Source: Candidatus Atribacteria bacterium (GTDB lineage: Bacteria; Bipolaricaulota; Bipolaricaulia; UBA7950; UBA9294). From it: 27,029 bases of DNA. Position numbers and translations under genes: made by a program. Where the stretch lies: contig SPBW01000009.1 of assembly GCA_004525685.1 (NCBI GenBank), forward strand, positions 1 through 27,029, given 5' to 3'. Below are positions 15,883 through 23,314 of the stretch, one piece after another. How positions within the stretch are numbered: the stretch's first letter is position 1; the number at the start of each line of letters is the position of its first letter. Below the pieces are notes generated by a model. That model was not told the origin of the DNA, searched no databases, and saw only the letters and a program-made list of their open reading frames with translations.

Positions 15883-17037
15883 TTGAACGATCAAGGACCC
15901 AAGAGAGGAATTGTGAATCATAGTCTAGTCAATCCGGAAACGCTCTTGCAGCATGATTTTGGCGACTACCATCCATTCAAGATCTACCGCCTTGGGTTGG
16001 CCTATGGCTTGATCCAAGCCTACAACCTCACAGAGGCCGAGAATATCACGATACTGACGCCACGCATGGCCACAGATCCTGAAGCAATGGGATTTCACAC
16101 GCAGGGATACCTGGAGTGCCTACGCCTTGCCAGTGAGGGGACGTGGACGCCCCATCTCTTCACCCACGGATTGGGGAGCTCAGACAATCCTGTGTTTGCT
16201 GGCGTCTTTGACTGGGCGATGTCTGTGGCGGGCGCATCCATTCGTTGCGCTGAGGAGATTCTGTCAGGAAGGTCTGATCGTGCATTCAACATGGCGGGAG
16301 GCCTGCATCATGCGATGCCGTCTCGAGCATCGGGGTTCTGTCATATCAATGACGGCGTGCTCGCCATCCAGACGTTGACCGGTGCAGGCAAGCGTGTGGC
16401 TTATGTGGATATCGACGCGCACCACGGCGATGGCGTGGAACGTGCGTTTTATGATCGCAGCGATGTTCTGACGATCTCTATTCACCAAACAGGACGAACG
16501 ATCTTCCCGGGCACAGGATTTGCCAACGACATGGGTGAGGGCGATGGCAGAGGGTATGCTGTCAACATTCCCCTGTCCCCAGGGGCTGGTGATGATGCGT
16601 ATGAGCGCGCATTTGGCGAGTTAGTCCTCCCGCTGCTGAAATCCTTTCAGCCCGATGTGCTGGTGACCCAGCTTGGGGCAGACGCTGTGCTTGGAGATAT
16701 TGTGGCCAATCTGCGTCTGTCACTGCGAGGATTCGAACGATGTCTGAAGCAATTCCGCGCGCTCGCGATGCCATGGATTGCGTTGGGTGGCGGTGGCTAT
16801 GACGTGGCCAATGTTGTCAGGGCATGGACGATGGCCTGGGCGACGATGTTGGATTGCGACTTGCCTGATGAGATTCCTGACATATGGATGGCTGAGGCTG
16901 CCACATACGATGTCTGCGCTTCATCGCTTCGTGGAACGATGGAAATGACGAGCTCGCCAGAGCATGTGCTAGACGATCTAAGCGAGAGCATTGAGCATCT
17001 GCGACGACGCGTATTGCAGCCGATGGATGCCTTGTGA
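15883..17037 (+). CDS. Class I histone deacetylase-like (AcuC-like) zinc deacetylase
   Basis: This 384-residue enzyme belongs to the arginase/deacetylase fold and removes acetyl groups from lysines or small amides. The active site is complete: His142 and His143 in GGLHHAM, zinc ligands Asp178 and His180 in YVDIDAHHGDGVERAFY, third ligand Asp267 in LGADAV, and Tyr306 in LGGGGYDVANVVRAW. By eye these positions equal those I recall for human HDAC8. Length and overall shape match bacterial AcuC, which in Bacillus deacetylates acetyl-CoA synthetase; no acs or acetyltransferase gene lies in the window, so the target is open. The start is TTG at 15883, with AGGG eight bases upstream, ten bases after the lipoprotein stop. 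The nucleoside kinase follows after 15 bases. Confidence 0.93.
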   Translation: MNDQGPKRGIVNHSLVNPETLLQHDFGDYHPFKIYRLGLAYGLIQAYNLTEAENITILTPRMATDPEAMGFHTQGYLECLRLASEGTWTPHLFTHGLGSSDNPVFAGVFDWAMSVAGASIRCAEEILSGRSDRAFNMAGGLHHAMPSRASGFCHINDGVLAIQTLTGAGKRVAYVDIDAHHGDGVERAFYDRSDVLTISIHQTGRTIFPGTGFANDMGEGDGRGYAVNIPLSPGAGDDAYERAFGELVLPLLKSFQPDVLVTQLGADAVLGDIVANLRLSLRGFERCLKQFRALAMPWIALGGGGYDVANVVRAWTMAWATMLDCDLPDEIPDIWMAEAATYDVCASSLRGTMEMTSSPEHVLDDLSESIEHLRRRVLQPMDAL

Positions 17038-17052
17038 AGGAAGAGGTTAAGC

Positions 17053-18858
17053 GTGTCACCCCATAACAACGAGTCACCGAATCAAACACGCTCCGACGTG
17101 CATGCGGCAACGCTTCGGCCGACGGTCCAAGTGCAGTTTCCGGATGGGCGTGTGTTCGAATTCCGGCGAGGTAGCCCGCTCGTCGATGTGTTCCGTACTG
17201 CCTATGATCGAGACAATCAGCCTGTTGCAGCCATCATCAACGATGCGTTGGTTGAATCATCGCGTCCTGTGAATTGGGATATTGCCGTCAAGCCGGTATT
17301 CCTGATGGACTCCGATGGTGCACGTATCTATGCTCGCAGCCTGTCCTTCTTGTTGGTCATTGTCGTTCGCGAGCTGTACCCGGAAGTCCGTGTCTACATC
17401 GACTACTCGGTTCCGCATGGCGGATATGTTTGCCACCTCAAAGGTCGCGACCCGTTCAGCAATGACGAGTTGAAGAAGATCAAGAGTCGCATGAAGGAGA
17501 TCGTCGCGGCTGATCTGCCCATACTGCGCAAGCGCGTAACCATGGAAGAGGCACGAGAGGTCTTCCGCAAGCAAGGCGACTCAGACAAAGCACGGTTGGT
17601 TGCATCGCTGGACGAAGACCATTACCACCTCTATGAACTCAATGGCATGGCCGACTACTTCCACGGATACATGGTTTCCTCGACCTGCGTGCTCAAGACC
17701 TTCGGCCTTGAGCCGTGCGAAGGGGGGTTCGTGCTGAGATTCCCGAGGCGCGAAGACCCAACACGGCTTGTTCCCAATGTCAGGTTCAAGGCTCTGCGCA
17801 AGGTGTTCGATGAGTACGGTGAATGGCTCAAGATCATTGGCGTGCGTGACGTCGGATCGCTCAATCAAGCCATTCGGTCGGAACGCATCGACCAAATCAT
17901 GCTGATCTCCGAAGCGCTTCACGAAAAGCGCATTGCCGAGATAGCCGCCATCCTGAAGCGAAAACACGCTGACGGGGCGCGGTTGGTCTTTGTGGCGGGT
18001 CCGTCGTCATCGGGCAAGACGACATTCTCCAAGAGACTCGCCATTCAGCTGCTGGCTTCTGGCCTGCAACCGTATCCCCTAGGCATGGACGAGTACTTCA
18101 ATCCGCGGTCGGTCATGGTCGAGAAATACGGCAAGGACATCGATCTGGATGCACCGACGGCCATGGATATTGCATTGCTGCAAGATCATCTACATCGAAT
18201 CGTGAGGGGAGAAGCCGTCAAGCTGCCGCATTTCAACTTCCTCACGGGCGAACGAGAAGTGGGTCCGACCATCCAGCTGGCTGCGGGCCAGATCCTCATG
18301 GTCGAGGGCATCCATGGACTGAATCCCGAGATCCTGGAGGGGTCTCCAACGGATGCCTGCGTGCGAATCTTCGTGTCCGCGCTGACGCAGTTGAATCTTG
18401 ACGCTCACAATCGCGTCTCTACCACAGACACGCGCCTCATCCGGCGCATCGTTCGCGATGCCGTTTTCCGAGGATATCCGGCCTCCGACACGCTCAAATT
18501 GTGGGACAACGTGCGCCGGGGCGAGAAGAATTTCATCTTCCCCTATCAAGAAGAGGCTGATTTCATGTTCAATTCTGCACTGAGCTACGAACTCGCCGTG
18601 CTCAAGCCGTTTGTCGAGTCCCACTTGCTACAGGTCAAAGATCCTACGGTGCGTATGGAGGCCGACAGGTTGCTGTCGCTGCTACGATGGTTCGAGCCAT
18701 TGGCAAGTGACAAGATACCTTCCAACTCCATTCTGCGGGAGTTCATCGGAGGATCGACACTTCGGGATTTTGTCGTTGCACCCTTAAATGGCAAGGAGCA
18801 CGGCTCTGGTCAATCGCAGTGGCATGATGATGTCAAAGGAGACTCCACACACTCATGA
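17053..18858 (+). CDS. Nucleoside kinase with TGS and ThrRS-like N-terminal domains
   Basis: This 601-residue protein combines three parts. Residues 23-85 form a TGS-type domain (VQVQFPDGRVFEFRRGSPLV). Residues 95-240 resemble the second additional domain of threonyl-tRNA synthetase, although the metal-binding HxxxH is replaced by HGGYVCH. Residues 300-560 are a uridine kinase/phosphoribulokinase-like P-loop domain, with GPSSSGKTTFSKRLA (316-330), GMDEYFNPR, LPHFNFLTGE and MVEGIHGLNP. Proteins of this layout are annotated as nucleoside (uridine-like) kinases; the role of the N-terminal half is not known to me. The start is GTG at 17053, with AAGGAAGAGG upstream. Its TGA overlaps the NIF3 start in ATGA, which suggests coupled translation. 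Confidence 0.9.
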   Translation: MSPHNNESPNQTRSDVHAATLRPTVQVQFPDGRVFEFRRGSPLVDVFRTAYDRDNQPVAAIINDALVESSRPVNWDIAVKPVFLMDSDGARIYARSLSFLLVIVVRELYPEVRVYIDYSVPHGGYVCHLKGRDPFSNDELKKIKSRMKEIVAADLPILRKRVTMEEAREVFRKQGDSDKARLVASLDEDHYHLYELNGMADYFHGYMVSSTCVLKTFGLEPCEGGFVLRFPRREDPTRLVPNVRFKALRKVFDEYGEWLKIIGVRDVGSLNQAIRSERIDQIMLISEALHEKRIAEIAAILKRKHADGARLVFVAGPSSSGKTTFSKRLAIQLLASGLQPYPLGMDEYFNPRSVMVEKYGKDIDLDAPTAMDIALLQDHLHRIVRGEAVKLPHFNFLTGEREVGPTIQLAAGQILMVEGIHGLNPEILEGSPTDACVRIFVSALTQLNLDAHNRVSTTDTRLIRRIVRDAVFRGYPASDTLKLWDNVRRGEKNFIFPYQEEADFMFNSALSYELAVLKPFVESHLLQVKDPTVRMEADRLLSLLRWFEPLASDKIPSNSILREFIGGSTLRDFVVAPLNGKEHGSGQSQWHDDVKGDSTHS

Positions 18859-19682
18859 TGACGACGCAACAACTGATGGCGCTGGCCTTGGAGATGGCGG
18901 AACTGACAGAGGTTCCCGGAGATAGCGCGATCTACCATCCCGGCCAGAACATCAGGAAGATCATGATGGGGATAGACATCAAGGCTGCAGAAGTAAAGCT
19001 CGCTTCTGACATGGGTTTCGATGTGGCGATCAGCCATCACCCGACAGGCGGGCAGGCACGCCTCGATTTCTACAAGGTGCTGTACCGTCATCTAGACCAG
19101 CTGACTCGAGCAGGTGTGGCACTCAAGGAAGTTCAGCAGATGATTGATGACCTGGCCGATGACAGCAGGATCACTGCAGCCATGTCCAACTTCGATCACG
19201 AACCTTCTGTGGCCCGATTGCTTGACATGCCCTACATGAACATCCATACGCCGCTGGATGAAATCGGCCGCCGGCGTCTGCAGATGGCGGCAGACGAACT
19301 GTCAGCGACAGACACAGTCGCTGATCTCATCTCTCACTTTTTGGCCTCGTTTGGAGAGTTCCGCAACGCGGCAACTGAAATCGAGGTGAGAGTGGGTAGT
19401 GCTGAAAACGCGATAGGCAGGGTGGTCATGTCGCACGGCGCAGGCACCAATGGAGGCTACCCCGTGGCCAAGGCCTATTTCGATCACGGCATAGATACCG
19501 TCATCTACATCCATTGCCGACCCGCCGACTCGAAGAGATTGGTTCTCGAATATGGTGACTCGAAGAATCTCATCGTGACAGGACACATCGTGTCCGACTC
19601 CATTGGCATCAACCCCTACGTCGACCGATTGCGGGAAGAAGGCATGGGAGTGACTACGCTAAGCGGAATCATTCCCGCATGA
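18855..19682 (+). CDS. NIF3-like (DUF34) dinuclear metal protein
   Basis: The 275-residue product resembles the NIF3/YbgI family, a toroidal protein with two metal ions whose biochemical role is poorly defined; GTP cyclohydrolase-like and metal-chaperone roles have been proposed. The N-terminal motif GIDIKAAEVKLASDMGFD is followed by ISHHPTGG, giving His61 and His62. The HTPLD motif gives Asp135. TGHIVSDSIGINPYVDRL near the end gives His244 and Asp248, where the family normally has HxxxE. The metal site therefore looks complete, with Asp in place of Glu. It starts at ATG 18855, overlapping the kinase stop by four bases, with GGAG about 11 bases upstream; 18858 is a second possible ATG. Exonuclease III follows 16 bases later. 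Confidence 0.85.
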   Translation: MMTTQQLMALALEMAELTEVPGDSAIYHPGQNIRKIMMGIDIKAAEVKLASDMGFDVAISHHPTGGQARLDFYKVLYRHLDQLTRAGVALKEVQQMIDDLADDSRITAAMSNFDHEPSVARLLDMPYMNIHTPLDEIGRRRLQMAADELSATDTVADLISHFLASFGEFRNAATEIEVRVGSAENAIGRVVMSHGAGTNGGYPVAKAYFDHGIDTVIYIHCRPADSKRLVLEYGDSKNLIVTGHIVSDSIGINPYVDRLREEGMGVTTLSGIIPA

Positions 19683-19698
19683 TGAGGTTTTCTTTCCT

Positions 19699-20502
19699 AT
19701 GACCATCACGATTGCCACATTCAACGTCAACTCAGTCCGCTCACGAATGCACATCTTGTTGCCATGGCTTGAGGCGGTGTCGCCGGACATCGTGTGCCTG
19801 CAAGAGACGAAGGTTCAAGACTTCGAGTTCCCGCAAGACGCTCTGCGTGCGGCCGGATACTACGTGACGTTCAAGGGCCAGAAGTCCTACAACGGAGTGG
19901 CAATCCTGTCGAAAAGTGAGCCTTCGTCGGTTGTCAACGGTTTCCATGACGATGGACCGGCAGACGAATCGCGCCTTCTGATTGCGCAGATCGCCGGTAT
20001 TACTGTGGTGAACACCTACGTTCCCCAGGGCAGAGATGTGGAACACGAGATGTACGCGTACAAACTGTCGTGGTTCGATCGCCTTCGCGCGATGTTTGAG
20101 ACTCGATTCTCCCCCGACCAACCCATCGTCTGGGTGGGCGACATCAATGTCGCGCCAACAGACATCGATATTCACGATCCCAAACGATTGCTGGGCCATG
20201 TCTGCTTCAATCCACGCGTGACTGAAGCATTCCACAAGGTGACAGATTGGGGGTTTGTCGATGTCTTCAGGAAACATGTGTCCGGGGGCGGCCAGTACAC
20301 CTACTTCGATTATCGCGCGAAGGACGGCGTTGCTGATGGGAAAGGCTGGCGTATCGACCACATTCAGGCGACACGGCCGCTGGCTGATCGCTCGACTCGC
20401 AGCTGGATCGACCTTGCGCCGCGGCTGGCCGACAAGCCCTCTGATCACACCCCACTGTTGGCGGAGTTTACGGACGAAGCTGGGATCCAGACGCCCGCCT
20501 AG
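19699..20502 (+). CDS. xthA: Exodeoxyribonuclease III (AP endonuclease)
   Basis: This 267-residue enzyme cuts DNA at abasic sites and degrades 3' ends in base-excision repair. The EEP-fold motifs are all present: ATFNVNSVRSR with Asn9, CLQETK with Glu36, KSYNGVAILSK, NTYVPQG, VWVGDINVAPTDIDIHDP with Asp148 and Asn150, WRIDHIQAT with Asp220, and KPSDHTPLL with the catalytic Asp249-His250 pair. Length is normal. The ATG at 19699 has TGAGG upstream, and the gene ends the run that begins with the lipoprotein gene. Its stop lies 55 bases from the end of nudC on the other strand; I see no convincing terminator in that gap. Confidence 0.96.
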   Translation: MTITIATFNVNSVRSRMHILLPWLEAVSPDIVCLQETKVQDFEFPQDALRAAGYYVTFKGQKSYNGVAILSKSEPSSVVNGFHDDGPADESRLLIAQIAGITVVNTYVPQGRDVEHEMYAYKLSWFDRLRAMFETRFSPDQPIVWVGDINVAPTDIDIHDPKRLLGHVCFNPRVTEAFHKVTDWGFVDVFRKHVSGGGQYTYFDYRAKDGVADGKGWRIDHIQATRPLADRSTRSWIDLAPRLADKPSDHTPLLAEFTDEAGIQTPA

Positions 20503-20557
20503 TGGATCTATTGAATCCTTCTCCCGTTCTCGCGAGCGGTGATCCTGTCGATAGATG

Positions 20558-21523
20558 TCAGTTGGGGCGTGCCAACCTCTCCTGCGCCGTGCGTGGTGCT
20601 TCGCGGCGGTCCTCAAGCCAGTCCTCAATCATCCATCGCGCAATCGATTTTTCGCTCGGCAGGATGAGAGAGCCGTCAGCCAGCTCTTGGCGAGCTCTCT
20701 CTCGTGTGTACCAATCTGCTGATTCGAGTTCGTCGTTGTCGAGACAGATGGCATCATCGCGAGCGTGTGCTTGAAACGCAATCATCAGATTCATGGGGAA
20801 TGGCCACGGCTGCGAACCCAGGTATTCGATCCGATCGACGTCGATACCCACTTCTTCTGCCACTTCTCTGCAAACGGCTTCTTCCAGTGTCTCGCCAGGC
20901 TCAACGAAACCCGCCAGAACAGACCTCAGACCTGCGCGGAATCTTGGCTGACGAGCAAGGAGGCATCTATCCCCAGATACGACACGTACGATCACGGTTG
21001 GATCCGTTCGAGGGAAGTGAGAATGCGCACAGTCAGGCGAAGTGCAGACACGCACCATGCCTCGTTCATGTGACGCCGTGGCGGCGCCGCAGGAGGGGCA
21101 AGCCGTTGTGCGCAGATTCCAGGCGAGAAGTGCTCGAGCCCTCGCGAGCACCCGCCAGGTGAGTGGTGGGACGGATTCCTGGATGCCGCTCAGGTTCTGG
21201 AACGTGCCTGAAAGCGCAGAGAGCACGCCGACTGTCATCGCAGGTTCTGGGAGATCAAGCGCCACGCGGGGGCCCTGTTCGTCGGCTCCAAGGTCTACGG
21301 CGGCGCGGATTGTGAGGCGCCGTCCACTCAGATCGTGAGCAGAGAGCCACACTGGACGGACGGGACTATCTTCTTCAAGAAGCATGTTGCCATCTTGGAG
21401 TAGGAGAAATCGGGCGCTTGGGTCCTGCAGCACATCGAAGAGCCAATCCAAGCCTTCAGACTGAAGCAAAACGTGCTCATTGCCCTTTGAACTCGAGCCA
21501 TGCAGAGGGGAACTTGAACTCAT
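20558..21523 (-). CDS. nudC: NAD+ diphosphatase (Nudix, zinc ribbon)
   Basis: This 321-residue protein has the NudC layout: a poorly conserved N-terminal domain, a zinc ribbon (Cys142, Cys145, Cys160, Cys165, in ACPSCG and CTSPDC), and a Nudix domain. The Nudix box is perfect, from Gly205 to Ile227 (GFVEPGETLEEAVCREVAEE). It is followed by the NAD-specific SQPWPFP motif (237-243). The serine that usually closes this motif is Asn245 here. Known members hydrolyse NAD(H) to NMN and AMP and can remove the NAD cap from RNA. The ATG at 21523 follows GAGGT by six bases; the open frame continues upstream without family similarity. It has its own promoter-like region with a perfect palindrome. Confidence 0.95.
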   Translation of the reverse strand: MSSSSPLHGSSSKGNEHVLLQSEGLDWLFDVLQDPSARFLLLQDGNMLLEEDSPVRPVWLSAHDLSGRRLTIRAAVDLGADEQGPRVALDLPEPAMTVGVLSALSGTFQNLSGIQESVPPLTWRVLARARALLAWNLRTTACPSCGAATASHERGMVRVCTSPDCAHSHFPRTDPTVIVRVVSGDRCLLARQPRFRAGLRSVLAGFVEPGETLEEAVCREVAEEVGIDVDRIEYLGSQPWPFPMNLMIAFQAHARDDAICLDNDELESADWYTRERARQELADGSLILPSEKSIARWMIEDWLEDRREAPRTAQERLARPN

Positions 21524-21543
21524 CACATCACCTCGAAAGGGGG

Positions 21544-21572
21544 ATGATACAGGGTTCGCGGTTCCGCGAACA
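21544..21572 (-). promoter_or_regulatory. Putative nudC promoter with overlapping operator-like palindrome
   Basis: On the minus strand TATCAT (21544-21549) lies about 21 bases from the nudC ATG, with a poor -35 box (TGTTCG) at 17-base spacing. A perfect 18-base palindrome at 21554-21571, GTTCGCGG-TT-CCGCGAAC, fills the spacer and enters the -35 box. That position suits a repressor operator. The protein that would bind it is unknown. Confidence 0.4.
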
Positions 21573-21700
21573 GTCATTGCCGCCGGAGCCTGAAGGAAGT
21601 ACGATGCCGGGCCAGAGGCTTGTTCGTATGGATTGGAGTTCGGGTATCCGCCGTACTGGCTACTGACGTTGTCGAAAACCAACAAAAGGTGAGCGAGGAC

Positions 21701-22439
21701 ATGCACGTACAGTGTTTGGGAAGTGGGAGACGCATTCGGCAGCGGGGGGCGCCTTCACCCCTGCTTTCACGTCAAGACAGATACACTCAGCCTGCTTCTT
21801 GACTGCGGCCCATCTGCGCTGATCGCGATGAAGCGATTCGGTGTCAATCCCTACTCTATAGATGCCATTATCCTCTCACATCTTCATGGGGATCATTTCG
21901 GCGGGATCCCATTCTTGATCCGTGAAACGCAGGTGCTCGGTGTGCGCGAGCGGCCGCTGATCATTGCGGGCCCAACGGGAACGCGGCAGCGCATTGAAGG
22001 CGTGATGGAGAACTTCTTCCCCAATTCAACCAAGAAGTTGTTACCATTTCCACTTACGTATATCGAGTTCTCAGCATTCCAGCCCCTACAGATCGGACCG
22101 GCGACCGTCTTCGCCCATGCGACGGTGCATCGAGAAGGAACATATCCTCATACGCTGCGCGTGGAGTGCAATGACCGCACCATCGGCTATTCAGGCGATA
22201 CGGCATGGACCGATGCTCTGATTGCTGCCTCACGCGAAGCGGATCTACTCATCTGCGAGGCGTTTACCTACGAAACGACCAGGAACGGGCACCTTTCCTA
22301 TGCCATGCTTCGTGATCGCCGCAATGAGCTTCTGTGCAAACGCGTTCTCATCACGCACATGGGGCGCGAGATGATCGATCGATTGCCCGAAGTCGATAAC
22401 GTCATCCCGGCCGAAGATGGCATGGTCCTTTCTCTCTAG
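21701..22439 (+). CDS. RNase Z-like metallo-beta-lactamase fold hydrolase with apparent frameshift
   Basis: The main open frame (21723-22439, 238 codons from a GTG) encodes a metallo-beta-lactamase fold enzyme. It has LSHLHGDHFGGIPFLI (the HxHxDH zinc motif), a later His in ATVHREG, GYSGDTAWTD with the bridging Asp, and LITHMGREM with the last His. The set is closest to ribonuclease Z and its uncharacterised relatives, which act on tRNA 3' ends or phosphodiesters. The normal first strand is missing from this frame. It is found in another frame, starting at ATG 21701 with GCGAGGAC before it: MHVQCLGSG, then the frame is lost. Removing one G from the GGG at 21725-21727 restores a continuous start, MHVQCLGSGDAFGSGG. 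This is a sequencing or assembly error, a real mutation, or frameshifting; the gene may otherwise start at GTG 21723. Confidence 0.75.
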
Positions 22440-22541
22440 AGTGACGGCTCTGTCCTTGCGGTGGCCCTCCTTGAACCCATAAGACGATTGCCGTCCGCCG
22501 CGATGGGGAGAGAAGGTAACGTTTCGGGTATCTGCACCGAG

Positions 22542-22570
22542 TTGTAGCACCATCCAAACTGGGATACGAT
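22542..22570 (+). promoter_or_regulatory. Possible promoter of the AhpD-like gene
   Basis: TTGTAG (22542-22547) and TACGAT (22565-22570) are 17 bases apart in the 204-base gap after the metallo-hydrolase gene. Transcription would start near 22577, giving a leader of about 67 bases. I see nothing else recognisable in the gap. Confidence 0.35.
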
Positions 22571-22643
22571 ACGCGCCGTTTTTCTCAGTCAGTAGCAGGC
22601 GTGCGGATTGCACACAGCTAGCTCCCTTTAAGGAGGCAGGCAA

Positions 22644-22991
22644 ATGGACGAGCTCCAACGAATCGCGCGGAAAAGGAAAGAAGCCTACACGTGGTTCCAG
22701 TCGCATGGATCGAAGGGCTACCAGGCGATTGCGGATATGGAACAGGCTGTCTACCCTGACGGCGCGATCAGCCGCAAGAACAAAGAACTCATGGCAACGG
22801 CGATTGCGGTCTTGATCAACTGCCAGTCATGCATGCAGTGGCATATTGAGAAGGCGGCCGAGGATGGGGCAACGGTTGCTGAAATCATCGAGGCCATCGA
22901 CGTTGCGATCGAGTTTGGCGCGGGGCCAGCCACAGTGGCAGCCCGATTTGCCATCGATGTGATCAAGGATGTCTATGGAGAGGACGCGTAG
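22644..22991 (+). CDS. AhpD-like / carboxymuconolactone decarboxylase family protein
   Basis: This 115-residue all-alpha protein belongs to the CMD/AhpD-like family. The redox motif is Cys60-x2-Cys63 followed by His67 (INCQSCMQWHIEKA), preceded by Glu48 in NKELMATAIAV, the usual proton-relay residues. The second half, EIIEAIDVAIEFGAGPA, is the typical helical pair. Members with CxxC act as small disulfide reductases or peroxidases, often in oxidative defence, which would suit an anaerobe; the partner is unknown. AAGGAGG lies at an ideal distance before the ATG. It appears monocistronic and is followed by a very strong hairpin. Confidence 0.9.
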   Translation: MDELQRIARKRKEAYTWFQSHGSKGYQAIADMEQAVYPDGAISRKNKELMATAIAVLINCQSCMQWHIEKAAEDGATVAEIIEAIDVAIEFGAGPATVAARFAIDVIKDVYGEDA

Positions 22992-23035
22992 CGATCCTCC
23001 TTGCAGCTGGGTCTTCATGACTCGCGAAAGTAGAG

Positions 23036-23072
23036 GTGCAAGCGCGCCTGGATCGCCCAGGCGCGCTTGCAC
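23036..23072. terminator. Perfect 16-base hairpin after the AhpD-like gene
   Basis: A 16-base perfect stem (GTGCAAGCGCGCCTGG and its complement) closes a five-base loop, ATCGC. It begins 45 bases after the stop codon of the AhpD-like gene. No clean T run follows on either strand, so it is either a factor-assisted terminator or a transcript-stabilising hairpin. Confidence 0.6.
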
Positions 23073-23122
23073 GTGTGCTGCGTCCTGTTCTTCTGATCGG
23101 AATTCACTGGCTTCTGCATAGC

Positions 23123-23163
23123 CGGTTCGCGAGGCCTCCGTGAGAACGGTTGCTTGCGAACCG
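23123..23163. repeat. Inverted repeat in the gap before the CARDB gene
   Basis: CGGTTCGC (23123-23130) and GCGAACCG (23156-23163) are perfect inverted arms around 25 bases. The GGTTCGCG core also occurs at the nudC palindrome. The whole 22992-23314 gap holds no gene I can support: it contains the 16-base hairpin, this repeat, a small CTAGC/GCTAG repeat near 23174, and a direct repeat further on. Confidence 0.45.
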
Positions 23164-23221
23164 TTGCGCTGCTAGCGGATGCTAGATGCTGACATTTCCC
23201 TCCCCACTTCATTCCTGCCTA

Positions 23222-23269
23222 TACTGGCGGCGAGATCCTTCTGATGTTGATTGCCGCGTGTACTGGCGG
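23222..23269 (+). repeat. Direct repeat upstream of the CARDB gene
   Basis: TACTGGCGG occurs at 23222-23230 and again at 23261-23269, 39 bases apart, close to four helical turns. The first copy overlaps a TATACT (23220-23225) that could be a -10 box without a clear -35 partner. The pair may be a regulator site for the gene that starts at 23315. Confidence 0.35.
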
Positions 23270-23314
23270 TCAAAGCGCGACGAGTACTGTCGACCGCAAA
23301 GAGGAGGGATGGCC

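Noticed and set aside
20503..20557. Terminator between xthA and nudC
   Set aside because: Only a short CTCGCGAG palindrome is present, with no stable stem and no T run.
19741..20628. Minus-strand open frame of 295 codons opposite exonuclease III
   Set aside because: It covers the catalytic motifs of xthA in antisense and also overlaps the 3' end of nudC.
21554..21571. nudC palindrome as a LexA (SOS) box
   Set aside because: The arms run GTTC outward to GAAC with ten bases between, the reverse of the GAAC-N4-GTTC arrangement.
23123..23163. tRNA-like element because of GGTTCG and GCGAACC segments
   Set aside because: No cloverleaf, anticodon arm or acceptor stem can be folded around it.
23186..23314. 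Longer N-terminus for the CARDB protein
   Set aside because: The extra 43 residues would block the signal peptide, and a good ribosome site supports ATG 23315.
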